The position numbers and the translations under genes are program-made. A DNA stretch of 64,000 nucleotides from Cavia porcellus (Eukaryota; Chordata; Mammalia; Rodentia; Caviidae): the NCBI RefSeq assembly GCF_034190915.1, contig NW_026947490.1, forward strand, positions 62,237,494-62,301,493. The letters run 5' to 3'. Under the pieces are notes generated by a model, which worked only from the letters and a program-made list of their open reading frames with translations, did no database searches and was not told the origin of the DNA. The stretch's first letter is position 1; every line of letters begins with the position of its first letter. This document shows, one piece after another, positions 31,985 to 41,427 of the stretch.

Positions 31985-33475
31985 TGGGGCTAAGGTAGCT
32001 AAGTTAGAACATTACTGTTGTACTCTAAGAAAATAGCTTTGTTATATGTGTATTATAGCAAACCTGCAACATGGCTTACTAAGGTGTTTTTTATCCTTTT
32101 TCCCTAACTGATATGTTAAGTGACCTAATTGATATGTTGAGCAATACTCTCCTCTGTAAAGAATTGCAAGAATCTCACCTAACTGATATGTTAACCATTG
32201 TTGCCCTCTACAAACTTCAGAAGTTGTGCTAAAACAAGCTAACAAGGGTTGTTAATCACTGTTAGGCGCCTCTATTCTCCACTAAAGAGCTAAAGAAAAC
32301 TAGGATGGCCCACTAATTTATACTTCTTGGAAGTAACTTGCTTGTGTGCAGAGAGATTTGCGTATGAGTTTAACCCTTTCCCTGACCTTGACACATAACC
32401 GCTGTTTTCTGTTCTGTATGGCACCTTATTGCCTCCCTTTCCCCTCACCTATCTATCTAGGCCATAAAGAATTTGGGTTTCTGGTGACCTCTTCCCGACC
32501 CGGTGATGATCTGTCATAAAATGAGCCTGCCCCAATTTTAAGAACTGTTTAGCTTCAAAGAAATTACCAGGAAATACTATGGTCCAAACCCCAATCGGTG
32601 CTTTCCTTTTGTTCTGTATGCATCAAATGAGTTAGATATCAGATCTTTGTAAAACTTAAGTTTCAGCTTCTTGTAACTCTTGACCCCTTCGCACCCACTA
32701 GTGAAAACGAGCTGTCCTGGGATAATTAACTCTCCACTTTCTTCTCCAAATATTGCTGCAGATGTGCCACTCCGAGATAATGTCAGTCTGTAGGATGGGA
32801 GTAATTTGAGAAACACCAGAAACTCCCGATATTGTCAGAGCTAAGTGGACAGCAATACAGTTTCCAGACTCGGGTCAACAAGTTTGATGGCTCTGCAGGT
32901 TTCTTTGTTTCTCCCCCCCTTTTCCTCCAGCCTCTTTTTAAAGTCCTCCCTTCAGTCTCTGAGGGACAGTCTCCAAATTGGCTCCTGGAGACTGGTTGCC
33001 AGGCCTGGAAATAAAGCCTTTGCCACCTAAATTTTCGGTCTCTTGCTTCCTTGGATTTTATATCGGGGCCTGAGTTATAACAATTACAAGCAGCCACACA
33101 GGCATAGGCCCTGGAAGAAGCCAATGCAGAATACCTTGCAATGGTGTGGGAGACAAACATCTCTCAGTGTGGGTCAGACCTCAAAACAGAAGATAAAACC
33201 AATGCAGCCACACCCTAAGGATAAATATTCTAAAGATTGATGTCCTAAATAGTTATCACCTTGAGGAAGCCAGGAGGACCCACTAACCCGACCCCCTACA
33301 GGCAAAGACCATGTTCTGTATTCACACCTGCTTACTCCTTGACCTGCTCCCTAGTTTGATACAGATTTAATCAATTTTATCTGAGCAATTACATTCTTGT
33401 AATCTCATTGGTTGGCCATAGTTCTAGCCCACCTCATGTCCACCTTGTGAGTTCCCATTTTTCCCCATCCTGGTA
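31985..33475 (+). mobile_element. ERV LTR, family 1 copy C, split by a solo LTR and 3'-truncated
   Basis: The 5' end (31985-32015, ...GTAGCTAAGTTAGAAC...) and the part from 33083 to about 33475 together align with copy A from its start to past its ATTGGTTG(A/G)CCATAG block. The intervening 1067 bp is a separate LTR. The TATA region and 3' end of copy C are missing. Confidence 0.75.
32016..33082 (+). mobile_element. Solo LTR (1067 bp), family 4, nested in LTR copy C
   Basis: Starts TGTTGTACTC and ends TTATAACA, giving the TGTT...AACA inverted ends of retroviral LTRs. A perfect 5-bp duplication ATTAC flanks it (32011-32015 and 33083-33087). AATAAA at 33010-33015 is followed by ~65 bp of U5-like sequence; a TTTTTAAAG near 32934 may serve as TATA. 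No internal viral sequence adjoins, hence solo. Confidence 0.85.
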
Positions 33476-34190
33476 CTCCAGGGGCTGGACTAGTTCAGAA
33501 CCTGGAGCTGCTGGAGTTGTTCTGGCACTGGCCTGGGACCAGGACCTGGATCCTGGAGGCTGGTGGGTCCTGGATCCTGGACCACACTCTTGGAAAGAAA
33601 AGAAATTATCTCCAGGGGGATAGAGGTAAGCCAGGCCCTATCTCCATGTACAGGTATGTACAGAAGAACTGGATAGCACATTTCTTTGGCAATGTGAATT
33701 AGACTGGCTGAAAAGCTGGTGTGTGTAATCTCTGAAGCAAGGTGACAGTTGCTGTTTCCCCACCCAGTGACTCCCAGAAAAGCACGGTTGAACCAGGTGG
33801 ATGGAAAGCCGTGTTCCATGCTGTGGAATGAGACTAGACCTCAAAAAAGAGGCTGTGACTTCCCAGGACAAAAAGATTGTACATCACTGTTATGCAGATT
33901 ACTCTTTCCGCATTTTTTGTCCTCTGCATATTGCAGAGGTGATCTCAGTCCTCCTGCCTAGCCCAGCTCAGGACTCTCGAATTCCCTGCCATCCATAGTC
34001 ATTATGGAGAATTAATAAAACCTGGGTTGGACCCTGAGTTGTGGCTGGACCATATTGACTGGACTTAGGACCCTTGGGTCCCAGAGCTATGTGTATGTGT
34101 TAGTATCTTTATCTCTGCACTGAGTGGTAGATTGGAATTAACTCACTAGAACTCTAACACCTTCTCCATGGGATTAAAATATAAACCTTC
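33476..34190. other. Intergenic stretch, nothing recognised
   Basis: Open frames up to 109 codons on the - strand near 33490-33871 show no domain. No SINE seen. Confidence 0.45.
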
Positions 34191-34262
34191 TGGCTGGGGA
34201 TTTAGCTCAGTGGCATAAGCGCCTGCCTTACAAGTGTATGGTTGTGAGTTCAATCCCCAGTA

Positions 34263-34264
<2 letters not shown>
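34191..34264 (+). repeat. ID SINE
   Basis: Forward near-consensus ID; its tail runs into the compound microsatellite. Confidence 0.92.
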
Positions 34265-34358
<94 letters not shown>

Positions 34359-34372
34359 ACATATATATACCT
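34265..34372. repeat. Compound microsatellite (A)n(TA)n(TG)n
   Basis: About 29 A, then alternating TA to 34328, then a GT run to 34358 and a short TA tail. It seems to have grown from the ID A-tail. Confidence 0.95.
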
Positions 34373-34438
34373 TTGGGATCATGGGATTTAGAACCGAGAT
34401 GAGATCTGGGAAAGGGCTCTCTATATAAATGTATTCAG

Positions 34439-34601
34439 TGAAAGGTTGTTGCCCTAGTATAAATTACTGTACAGTTATGGCAGTGGTCTAATGTGGTGGA
34501 AGGTCAAAGTGGGAACGCCTATCACTTCCTGCTTCTTCTTCAGCTCTAATCGCAACTCTCCTTCCTGTTTATGCACAAAGAAAATTCCAATCAGTTCCTC
34601 A
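34439..34601 (+). mobile_element. LTR-like element, family 3 copy B (5' part)
   Basis: Collinear with 28728-28890 (TGAAAGGTTGTTGCCC to TTCCAATCAGTTCCTCA). It stops exactly where the - strand LTR at 34602 begins. Confidence 0.75.
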
Positions 34602-35160
34602 TGTTGTACCCCAAAAATGAGCCCCCAAAATGGTGTCCAAAAAAATGGGACAAGACGTATTTTTTAAAGAAAAAGTAGCACTTTTATTTATCCTGGCACC
34701 AGTGACACAGTGCAGTTGGGGTTTGTAAAGCTGTGTAACTTGCTTAAAATTTTGACATACTTTTATAGAAAGGACAATTACAAAGTAAATATTTATGGGT
34801 GTGGATCAGGAATGAGGAAATCCTTTATTTCCCTTTGCTTGAGGACAGAGAAGATTCCCAGGAATTTACAGTCCTTTGTCAGCTAATTTCAGCACTTAAT
34901 TTTAGATAACATCTGTTCTTTGCAGAGGGGAACAATGGTTAACATATCAATCAGGTCACCCAGGAAGATGGCACATACACAACAGTATGAAGCATGTGGT
35001 CAATGTCCCTGGGTGTCTGGTTGTAGAAAATAGTTGTGTTTGCAAAGGGAATTAACAGGTAATTTGGTCATATAACTTGGGCATTGGCAAATGTAACACA
35101 GGATGACAAAGCTTTTTGTTAGTATACAGAGTCTTCCTACTTTATAATTGTGCCCCAACA
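34602..35160 (-). mobile_element. Solo LTR (559 bp), family 5, minus strand
   Basis: Ends form TGTTG...CAACA. On the - strand it runs U3 from 35160, TATA box CTATAAAAG near 34761, AATAAA near 34690, U5 to 34602. CTCA/CTCG at 34598-34601 and 35161-35164 may be a 4-bp duplication with one change. No internal viral sequence adjoins. Confidence 0.75.
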
Positions 35161-35289
35161 CTCGGAGACTGAGTATCTATAGGCATAACCTGCACAGAGC
35201 AATGGCTATGCAGCTACATTCTATGAGAAGTGAAGAACAAGGATGAAGTAAGAGCACACATGACCTCAGCAGAGCCGAGAGGGCTGGAA

Positions 35290-35670
35290 AGATGGGCGAG
35301 GCGACTTGAAGTCTTGAGATTTAAGGAACTGAAACTGTGCATTCGAGAATATTAGACTTCAAAGGGAGTGGAGAAGCAAGATGAAAAGGCACAAGAATTA
35401 GGCAATAGTTCTATTTTTGTGTATAATGGCGAAGACTTAAATTGGTAAAAGTAATGAATGAAATGAAGCTTCCAGAATGCTTATGGAGAATTAGGGTATT
35501 TTACTGATCCCAAAGTCAGGTGAGGTTAAAAATGCTGGTGGAATCCAAAGAATTTTCCAGACACCGTCTTTGTGGACTATGAGTTTGGTAAACTGGAATG
35601 TCTTCAGCTGTTAGGAGATCTTTACGAACTGAAAGGCAACACATGCAAAAACTCCTGTTTTTAATAAATA
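35290..35670 (+). pseudogene. Possible unidentified retrocopy
   Basis: Two protein-like frames with broken continuity. 35311-35448 reads VLRFKELKLCIREY, stop, TSKGVEKQDEKAQELGNSS and on to NGEDLNW. After a frame change, about 35548-35664 reads NFPDTVFVDYEFGKLECLQL and on to a stop directly followed by AATAAA (35663-35668). Composition and the trailing poly(A) signal suggest a decayed processed pseudogene. I do not recognise the parent; chance cannot be excluded. Confidence 0.35.
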
Positions 35671-35988
35671 CATTTTGGCAATTTCAATTCCAGGAAGGAT
35701 ATTAATGATGATGTAAATCAGTTTGATCTATTTTAAGAAAAGTCATTGTCATAGTTGAAAGATGGCAGAGCAAAAGAGAGTAAATCCTGGTCTTTCTGGG
35801 ACCTCAAATTAAGACACACTCCTGGGCTCACCCTGCTGCAGCGACCTCGTAGTTGTCCCTGGAAAGGGAAGAGCTGGTACAGACCCCTCACCAAGTTAGA
35901 GCTTTGGTGAGCTAGGCTGGGAAGATTCCTTCTGACCCTAGAATTTTACATTATAGAATTTCTTCTAAATATAAAACAAGTCAACTAG
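35671..35988. other. Intergenic stretch, nothing recognised
   Basis: No repeat or exon recognised; could include more of the possible retrocopy's 3'UTR. Confidence 0.45.
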
Positions 35989-36118
35989 CTGGGTGTGATG
36001 GCACACACCTGTAATCCCAGCACTCAGGAGGCTAAGGTAAGAGAATCCTTGCAAATTGGAGGCCAGCCTGAACTGCATTTAAGACTCTGTCACAAAGACA
36101 ATAAATAAATAAATAAAG
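35989..36118 (+). repeat. B1 SINE with (AAAT)n tail
   Basis: Forward B1: ACACCTGTAATCCCAGCACT, GAGGCCAGCCTGAACTGC, tail AATAAATAAATAAATAAA. Confidence 0.88.
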
Positions 36119-36760
36119 CAAGTGAGTAAAGTTACATGATGTTATCTCAAGCACTACAAAAATCAAGGAAAATTAACAACAGGAGACGGATCTCAGGAAA
36201 TGATATAATTGGAATAACATGCTGACATTGAAGAATCATCATGTAGTTCTGTTTCTTGGCATGAAAAGATATCCATTCATATGGTAAATAAAGAGCATCA
36301 CCAACAAGGCAATATGGCTGGAATGAATTTTATTTGTATGTTGACATTCAGCAGTGTAAAGGGCTGTCTTGTTTTTTCCAACACAAATTTCGTTATTTTT
36401 CTAGTATTTTTAATCGGTTTTTATTTACATTAAAATGGTAGATGGCTGGGTTGGCAGTGATAACTCTTCACATTGACAAAAAGATCTCATGGAAACACAC
36501 TGAAAGACTGGTTCTATCACAGACATGAGCCGCTGCCCAAAACGCAGTTCTAGGTTTGCATTTTCTCCCCAATACAGAATGTTCTTCCCCTTTGTGCGTG
36601 ACACCCCAGAAAAGGCCTCCTCCCTGGACCCCTTTTATCTGCCTCCCGGGCCCTTCTGGGGAGCTGGCCTGTTCAGCGTGAAAAAGAATTAGTGTGACGT
36701 TAAGTCACTGCAGCAGCAGGCACAGAGAGAGCAAAGCTGTTTTATGTTGTAACTGACTGA
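36119..36760. other. Intergenic stretch, nothing recognised
   Basis: No SINE or known exon. An antisense AATAAA lies near 36330, use unknown. Confidence 0.45.
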
Positions 36761-37640
36761 CCAGCAGCAAGGTCGCCAGTGCAGACCTCCCTCCCGGGAG
36801 CACAATCCTCGCACCCACGCGGGGCTGGCGGGCTTGGCAACACAGGTTCTGGGCCAGCGGCGCAGGTTCTATCCCAGCAGGACCGGTGTAATGCACCATC
36901 CACCCGAGCCGCTGTGAGAGTGAACGTTGGGGCGGCTTGCAGTGCCAGGACCCCTGACAGCCGTGACGCGTGGTCACCCGACCCCAGCGCTGACGGCCTT
37001 GAGGCGGGACGGAGGCCTGTGGTTTGCACCCAGGAGCACGAAAGCTGCGCTGCCACCTCGGAGATTCCAGGGCCACGAGAATGCTCGGTCTAACTGGAGT
37101 TATGGGGACGGGCGGACACAGGGCCCTGTGCACCGTCACACGAGTGTCCCTCGGTCCTCGCGGCCCACGGGGGAAGATGAAGCAGCTTCTGACGGTCACC
37201 GCTGGGATTCCATCTGCGGCCTTCATGTCCTATGACAGGAGCTCTCCCTCAGACCCCCACATTCTGCAGAGGAGCTGTCCCGGGGGACTAGGGTCACTGC
37301 GCTTCCCATCCCTGGAGGGCTGCGGGAGGAGAGGAGGTGAGGCTCCTTCCAGATCACTGGGCCCCCTCTGGACGCTGCCCATCCTCCCAGATGCCAAAGC
37401 GACACTGTGTCACGCTCAGCCTTCAACCCGAGTGGTGCTGCGTCCCCGGAACATGGCGCCCTCCCAAGCCCCACACCTCGACAGACAGCTCAGCCCTCTA
37501 GAAAACTCCGCAACCCCCCTTCTCGGCCCCACACATCCGGTCCCTCAGGCAGCTCTGGCGAGAAGCTGCAAAACCTTCCCGGAGTTGCCTCTTGTCATTG
37601 TGCTGCTGGCACAGGCTGTCCAAGTCGCCATCATCTGACC
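36761..37640. other. GC-rich block with overlapping unassigned open frames
   Basis: CpGs are scattered through this stretch. Open frames of 204 codons (+, 37024-37638) and 173 codons (-, 36705-37226) overlap. Neither shows a known domain, signal peptide or repeat structure, and both are rich in Pro/Arg/Gly/Ser as GC-rich non-coding DNA tends to be. It may be a decayed CpG island or an exon of a non-coding RNA; I do not call a gene. Confidence 0.4.
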
Positions 37641-37785
37641 CGTATTACTGCAGAGACGGTCTCGGGGTGTCCTGGCTTCCGTGCTCACCCACACTGGTGA
37701 TCCTGTCTTACCCAAGCTCACCAGATGGGCCAGATTTCTCCAGTCCCCCTCTTCTTGTTCCCACTAGCCTAGTTTACTTTTTCTG

Positions 37786-38107
37786 TGTCTTAGTCCATTT
37801 CCTGTTGCTATTTTGAAACACCTGAAACTGGGTAATTTATAGAGAACATGTGCCTTTCTCATGGTTCTGGAAGCTGGGAAATTCGAGAACTCCAAACCAG
37901 CATTGGCTCAGTTCCTGAGCTGGGTGGGTCACACTGTGTCAGCTGGGGATTATTCTTCTTAATGATGCGGGGGTGGGGTGGGGTGGGTCCCCAGCCTCAT
38001 GACCTCATCTAATCTTATTTCCTCCAAACGTCCTCACTGCCAAATGCAGTGTCATTTGGAAGGTAAATTTCCCATGTATGAATATTTGAGGGACACGATC
38101 CAAACCA
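37786..38107 (-). mobile_element. Ancient MaLR (MLT1/MST-like) LTR
   Basis: Begins TGTCTTAGTCCATTTCCTG and contains CTGAAACTGGGTAATTTATA, CATGGTTCTGGAAGCTGGG, CATGACCTCATCTAATCTTA and near the end ATATTTGAGGGACAC: the antisense landmarks of a mammalian MaLR LTR. A GGGGT-rich expansion sits near 37970-37985. Confidence 0.75.
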
Positions 38108-38608
38108 GCCCCAGCTCCACCCCACTGCTTGCCTGAGATGAAGTGAGTGGGGGCAGAGCCACAGCTCTGGGGTATTTTCAGGAGGGAAGGCAGTCAGCGG
38201 CCAGCTTCCTGCCAACGCCCCGAGGTCCTGCTGATCCTGCGTGGGGCCAGCATCTCGCGCTGTTCTAACTGCTCATGGACGTGCATGTCCAAGAGGCAGG
38301 TCTGTGGAGGTCCTCCTAAGAGTGGCCTCGAAGATCTCTCCCAACCCCGAAACTAACCTGTCAGGTAAAGGACAAACCAAGCCAAATAAACAGCCAAGCA
38401 GAACAGAGGAGGTGGTGCAGGCAGAGGCAGAGGCAGGCGCATGGCTCGAGCTCCAAAGCAAGGTAAAGTACGTTCAGCGGAAGCGAGCCAGACCACAGGG
38501 ACTCCACCCGGCTCTCCGCAAGGCCGACGCGCCGGCCTGGACCTTCTGGGGCGCACGCTCGCCAGGGACTCTGGGCCCAAGCGCCCAAGAGCACAAAGCT
38601 AGCAACTC
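38108..38608. other. Intergenic stretch, nothing recognised
   Basis: Overlapping open frames up to 123 codons on both strands without domains. Confidence 0.45.
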
Positions 38609-38771
38609 CTAGCCCGGCCTGGTGGCTCACGCCTGAAATCCCAACACTCGGGAGCCTGAGGCAGGAGGATCCGTTGCGAATTCGAGACCTGCCTGGGCTA
38701 CAAAGTGAGTTCAAGGCCAGCCTGAACTGCCTAGAGACCCTGTCTCAAAAAGACAAAAAAAAAAAAAAAAG
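38609..38771 (+). repeat. B1 SINE with target-site duplication
   Basis: Forward full-length B1 (GGCTCACGCCTGAAATCCC ... CTCAAAAAGACAAAA); TAGCAACTC flanks both sides (38600-38608, 38773-38781). Confidence 0.92.
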
Positions 38772-38779
38772 GTAGCAAC

Positions 38780-38960
38780 TCTTCAGTCCGGGAAGCGTCT
38801 GGCTCGCACATGCGCTCCCGCACCTCCCCGTCCGCGCGTAGAGCGTCTGCGCATGCTCACGGTGCTGCGAGGCTTGAGGTTTCCCGGAGCAGCAGTGCGG
38901 TTCTGCAGCTCCCCCTGGCGTCTGAATCTGGACGGTGCAGGACCGCGAGCCACGCCCCCT
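38780..38960. other. Small CpG-rich block
   Basis: CpG-dense (GCGCTCCCGCACCTCCCCG, CCGCGCGTAGAGCG) with no recognised exon. It may be a decayed promoter or retrocopy 5' end; unknown. Confidence 0.4.
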
Positions 38961-39205
38961 TCCTCTGCCCAGGAGCCCAGACAGCTTCTTGCTACACTTC
39001 GTGTTTCCACACAGCCTACCTGCCTGTGCCTGTAGCTACCATTTGCCTTGCTCCTTATTTACATTTTAAGTCTTTCAAGTAGGAAAAACCACGAGACGCT
39101 TAGCCTTCAGTGCCTCACTGCCTTCAGCGGGGTGCAGGGAGACGTTGGGGGTAAAATGATGGGGAGGTGAACTGCACGCGAAGCGGTCCCCACGGCGAGT
39201 GTCAT

Positions 39206-39389
39206 CACAAAGTGAGCTCAAGGCCAGCCTGAACTGCATAGTGAGACCCTGTCTCCAAAAGACAAAAAAAAAAAAAAAAAAAAAAAAGGCCGGGGGCCGG
39301 AGATTTAGCTCAGTGGTGTAAGCACCTGCCTGACAAGCTTGAGGTTGTGAGTTTGATCCTCAGTACAAAAAAAAAAAAAAAAAAAAAAA
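39206..39389 (+). repeat. B1 3' fragment followed by an ID SINE
   Basis: B1 tail half (AAGGCCAGCCTGAACTGC, CTGTCTCCAAAAGAC) to about 39288, then forward ID (GATTTAGCTCAGTGGTGTAA) with a long A-tail. Confidence 0.85.
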
Positions 39390-39477
39390 TTGAGCATTTC
39401 AACTGCGCCCTTATCCTCCAATCACAGTATTTTAGATAATATCTTTGGAGAACCTGCTTTTTAAGTGGATATAGAAT

Positions 39478-39577
39478 GCTGGGGATTTAGCTCAGCGGCA
39501 TAAGCGCCTGCCTTGCAAGCAGGCAGTCGTGAGTTCGATCCCCAGTACCAATAAAAAAGAAAAAGACAAAAAAAGAG
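39478..39577 (+). repeat. ID SINE, young subfamily, target-site duplication
   Basis: Near-consensus forward ID with tail CCAATAAAAAAGAAAAAGAC; 14-bp duplication at 39461-39474 and 39578-39591 with two mismatches. Confidence 0.93.
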
Positions 39578-39591
39578 TTAAATGGGTATAG

Positions 39592-41404
39592 AAAAATCAT
39601 GCCTGACTCGCACTGAAAATTTTAAAAGCTAGAGCTCTTCCCCAACCATGGCAGTATTTTACCAAGTTTTAATTCATAAAGATGGTTTTAAAAAAAAGCA
39701 TCAAAAGTGTGGAAAAATGTATTTTAAGGTTTGGCTAGAGAAATGATTCTGTGGTCCAGTTCCTTTAGTCACTGTATTGTAGGCTGAATGTGTGTACACA
39801 CACAGAGACTTCACTCACTCATTGAAGAACATCTGTTTAGTCCCCACCATGTGCCCATTCTTTAGGGGACAGGAACATACTCTCCCAAACAAGAAGTAAC
39901 TGTCCTAACATCCCTCTGTTCTCACGTAAGTGAAACCCTGGAACTACCGGAGTTTAAAACATTCCACTGTGACCCTAACGCCCCACCTATGCTGACCGCA
40001 CTGGGCAGTCCATGGGCATCTTGGAAACAGAAGACACCGCGAGGAACACACACGATGGCCTCCTAAACCTGATGTTCCATCACGCTTGCACCCACAACCA
40101 GCTACTCTGATAGCTGGGGTGTGCAGCGCATGTTCCACTAGTGGCACTAGGGGCTGACCCCACGGCTGCTGCCTTGTGCAGCCAGGCAGGTCCCGTCCCC
40201 TCTCACCCAGTCCTGACCTCAGGCCTTACTGGCCCATCTAGGACTGCCACACTACATAACCTCGCTGGCTGATGGTCCCTAAGACACAGCGCAGGCGGCT
40301 TTTGTTCCTCTTGTGCAGTTGCTTACTGTTCCCAAAGGGTTTGGGTAATAATAGGAAAGTTGTATCGTTTCTAAAGCTACCTGATGTGTTATCTTCCACA
40401 GAAACCCAGTATCAAAACTTGACACTTTTTTCTGTCACCTCCCTGAATCTTGGTCTTATCTGAAACCCTTTATCCTCTCATAGTTCACTCCACAAGCATG
40501 CAGAGTGCCATGTATCAGGAGCTGTGCTCTCTCTTTAAGGAAACCAGTGATGATGAGCAGAGACGGGTGCACGAGGTGAGCAAGACAGAAAATCCGAGGG
40601 CTCTGATGTGACAGCTATGGCAGAAAAGCTGGGTTTTTGTCCTGAGCCTGAAATCAAAGGGTCATACATAGAATGTCACACTGCATATTTCACTTCCTTG
40701 TGGCAGCTGCCCAGAGGACAGTCTGTGTGTATGAGCATGTACACAACAAAAGTGGCACGGGGCGGGGGGGGGGGGCAGTGGGAAGGAGTTTAAAAGCCAA
40801 GATGGGTCCTGCCAGAGGTCTGGATAAACCACCAAGGTATGACAACACAGCTAGCAGATCAATTAAATGTGGGGTGTTGACGAGTGAAAAACTGCTTTGA
40901 CTCTGGGGCAATCAGGAAAAGGATGCTGTCAGTTACTGAAAAAGAACACTACAGAATCAAGTCTGATCATGTTAGCTCTCTGAAGAGAACTTGCCCATAA
41001 TGGCGATCTGAAGTGTTATCAGGAACCCTGAAGGGGAGCAAGGCTGGAGACAATTTGGATGCATCTGACATAGCAGAGGGCTTCCACAGGCCAGCAGGTG
41101 ACTGCACCTGAGCAGACTGTGCCTCAGGAAAAGGGGCACACAACAGTGAGAGGGGGCCTAGAACTGCAATCTGAGCCCCCGAGTACGTGCCTGTGCCAGA
41201 CTGATGAGGGCGCAAGCACGCCCATCATGCTACCACTAAGTTGTGTTTCTAGTCCTCAGATTTCTCACTAGAACAGGAAGTAGGACATTGTAGACTATTA
41301 AGACAAAACCACTTTTATCAGTCATTAATACTTTGAACTTCCTTACTCAAATGCAAATTTTACATTCATAAGACTATTTCCAAACAGTTCTGAAATAATT
41401 GGAC
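39592..41404. other. Stretch downstream of WAC, nothing recognised
   Basis: SINE-free; holds a G-run at 40764-40776. No known exon. Part could belong to a longer WAC 3'UTR. Confidence 0.45.
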
Positions 41405-41421
41405 CATATGATAAAAACATA

Positions 41422-41427
41422 TTTATT
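41422..41427 (-). promoter_or_regulatory. WAC: Candidate distal WAC poly(A) signal
   Basis: AATAAA on the - strand, ~2.9 kb after the stop codon, at the edge of the SINE-free block. Confidence 0.5.

Larger units (their letters stand above)
2704..41404. other. CREM-WAC intergenic region, no recognised protein-coding gene
   Basis: The two flanking genes converge here (tail to tail). I read both strands for exon-like protein families and found only retroelement, DNA-transposon and pseudogene remains. Individual elements are listed separately. Open frames here lack recognisable domains and mostly overlap GC-rich or repeat sequence. Confidence 0.7.

Noticed and set aside
36340..36500. Possible LINE fragment near the antisense poly(A)-like motif
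   Set aside because: Only a short phrase (GGCTGGGTTGGCAGTGA) resembled L1; too little to call.
37024..37638. The 204-codon + strand frame as a gene
   Set aside because: No known domain, composition follows GC content and an antisense frame of similar quality overlaps its start. Kept as a finding to test, not a CDS.
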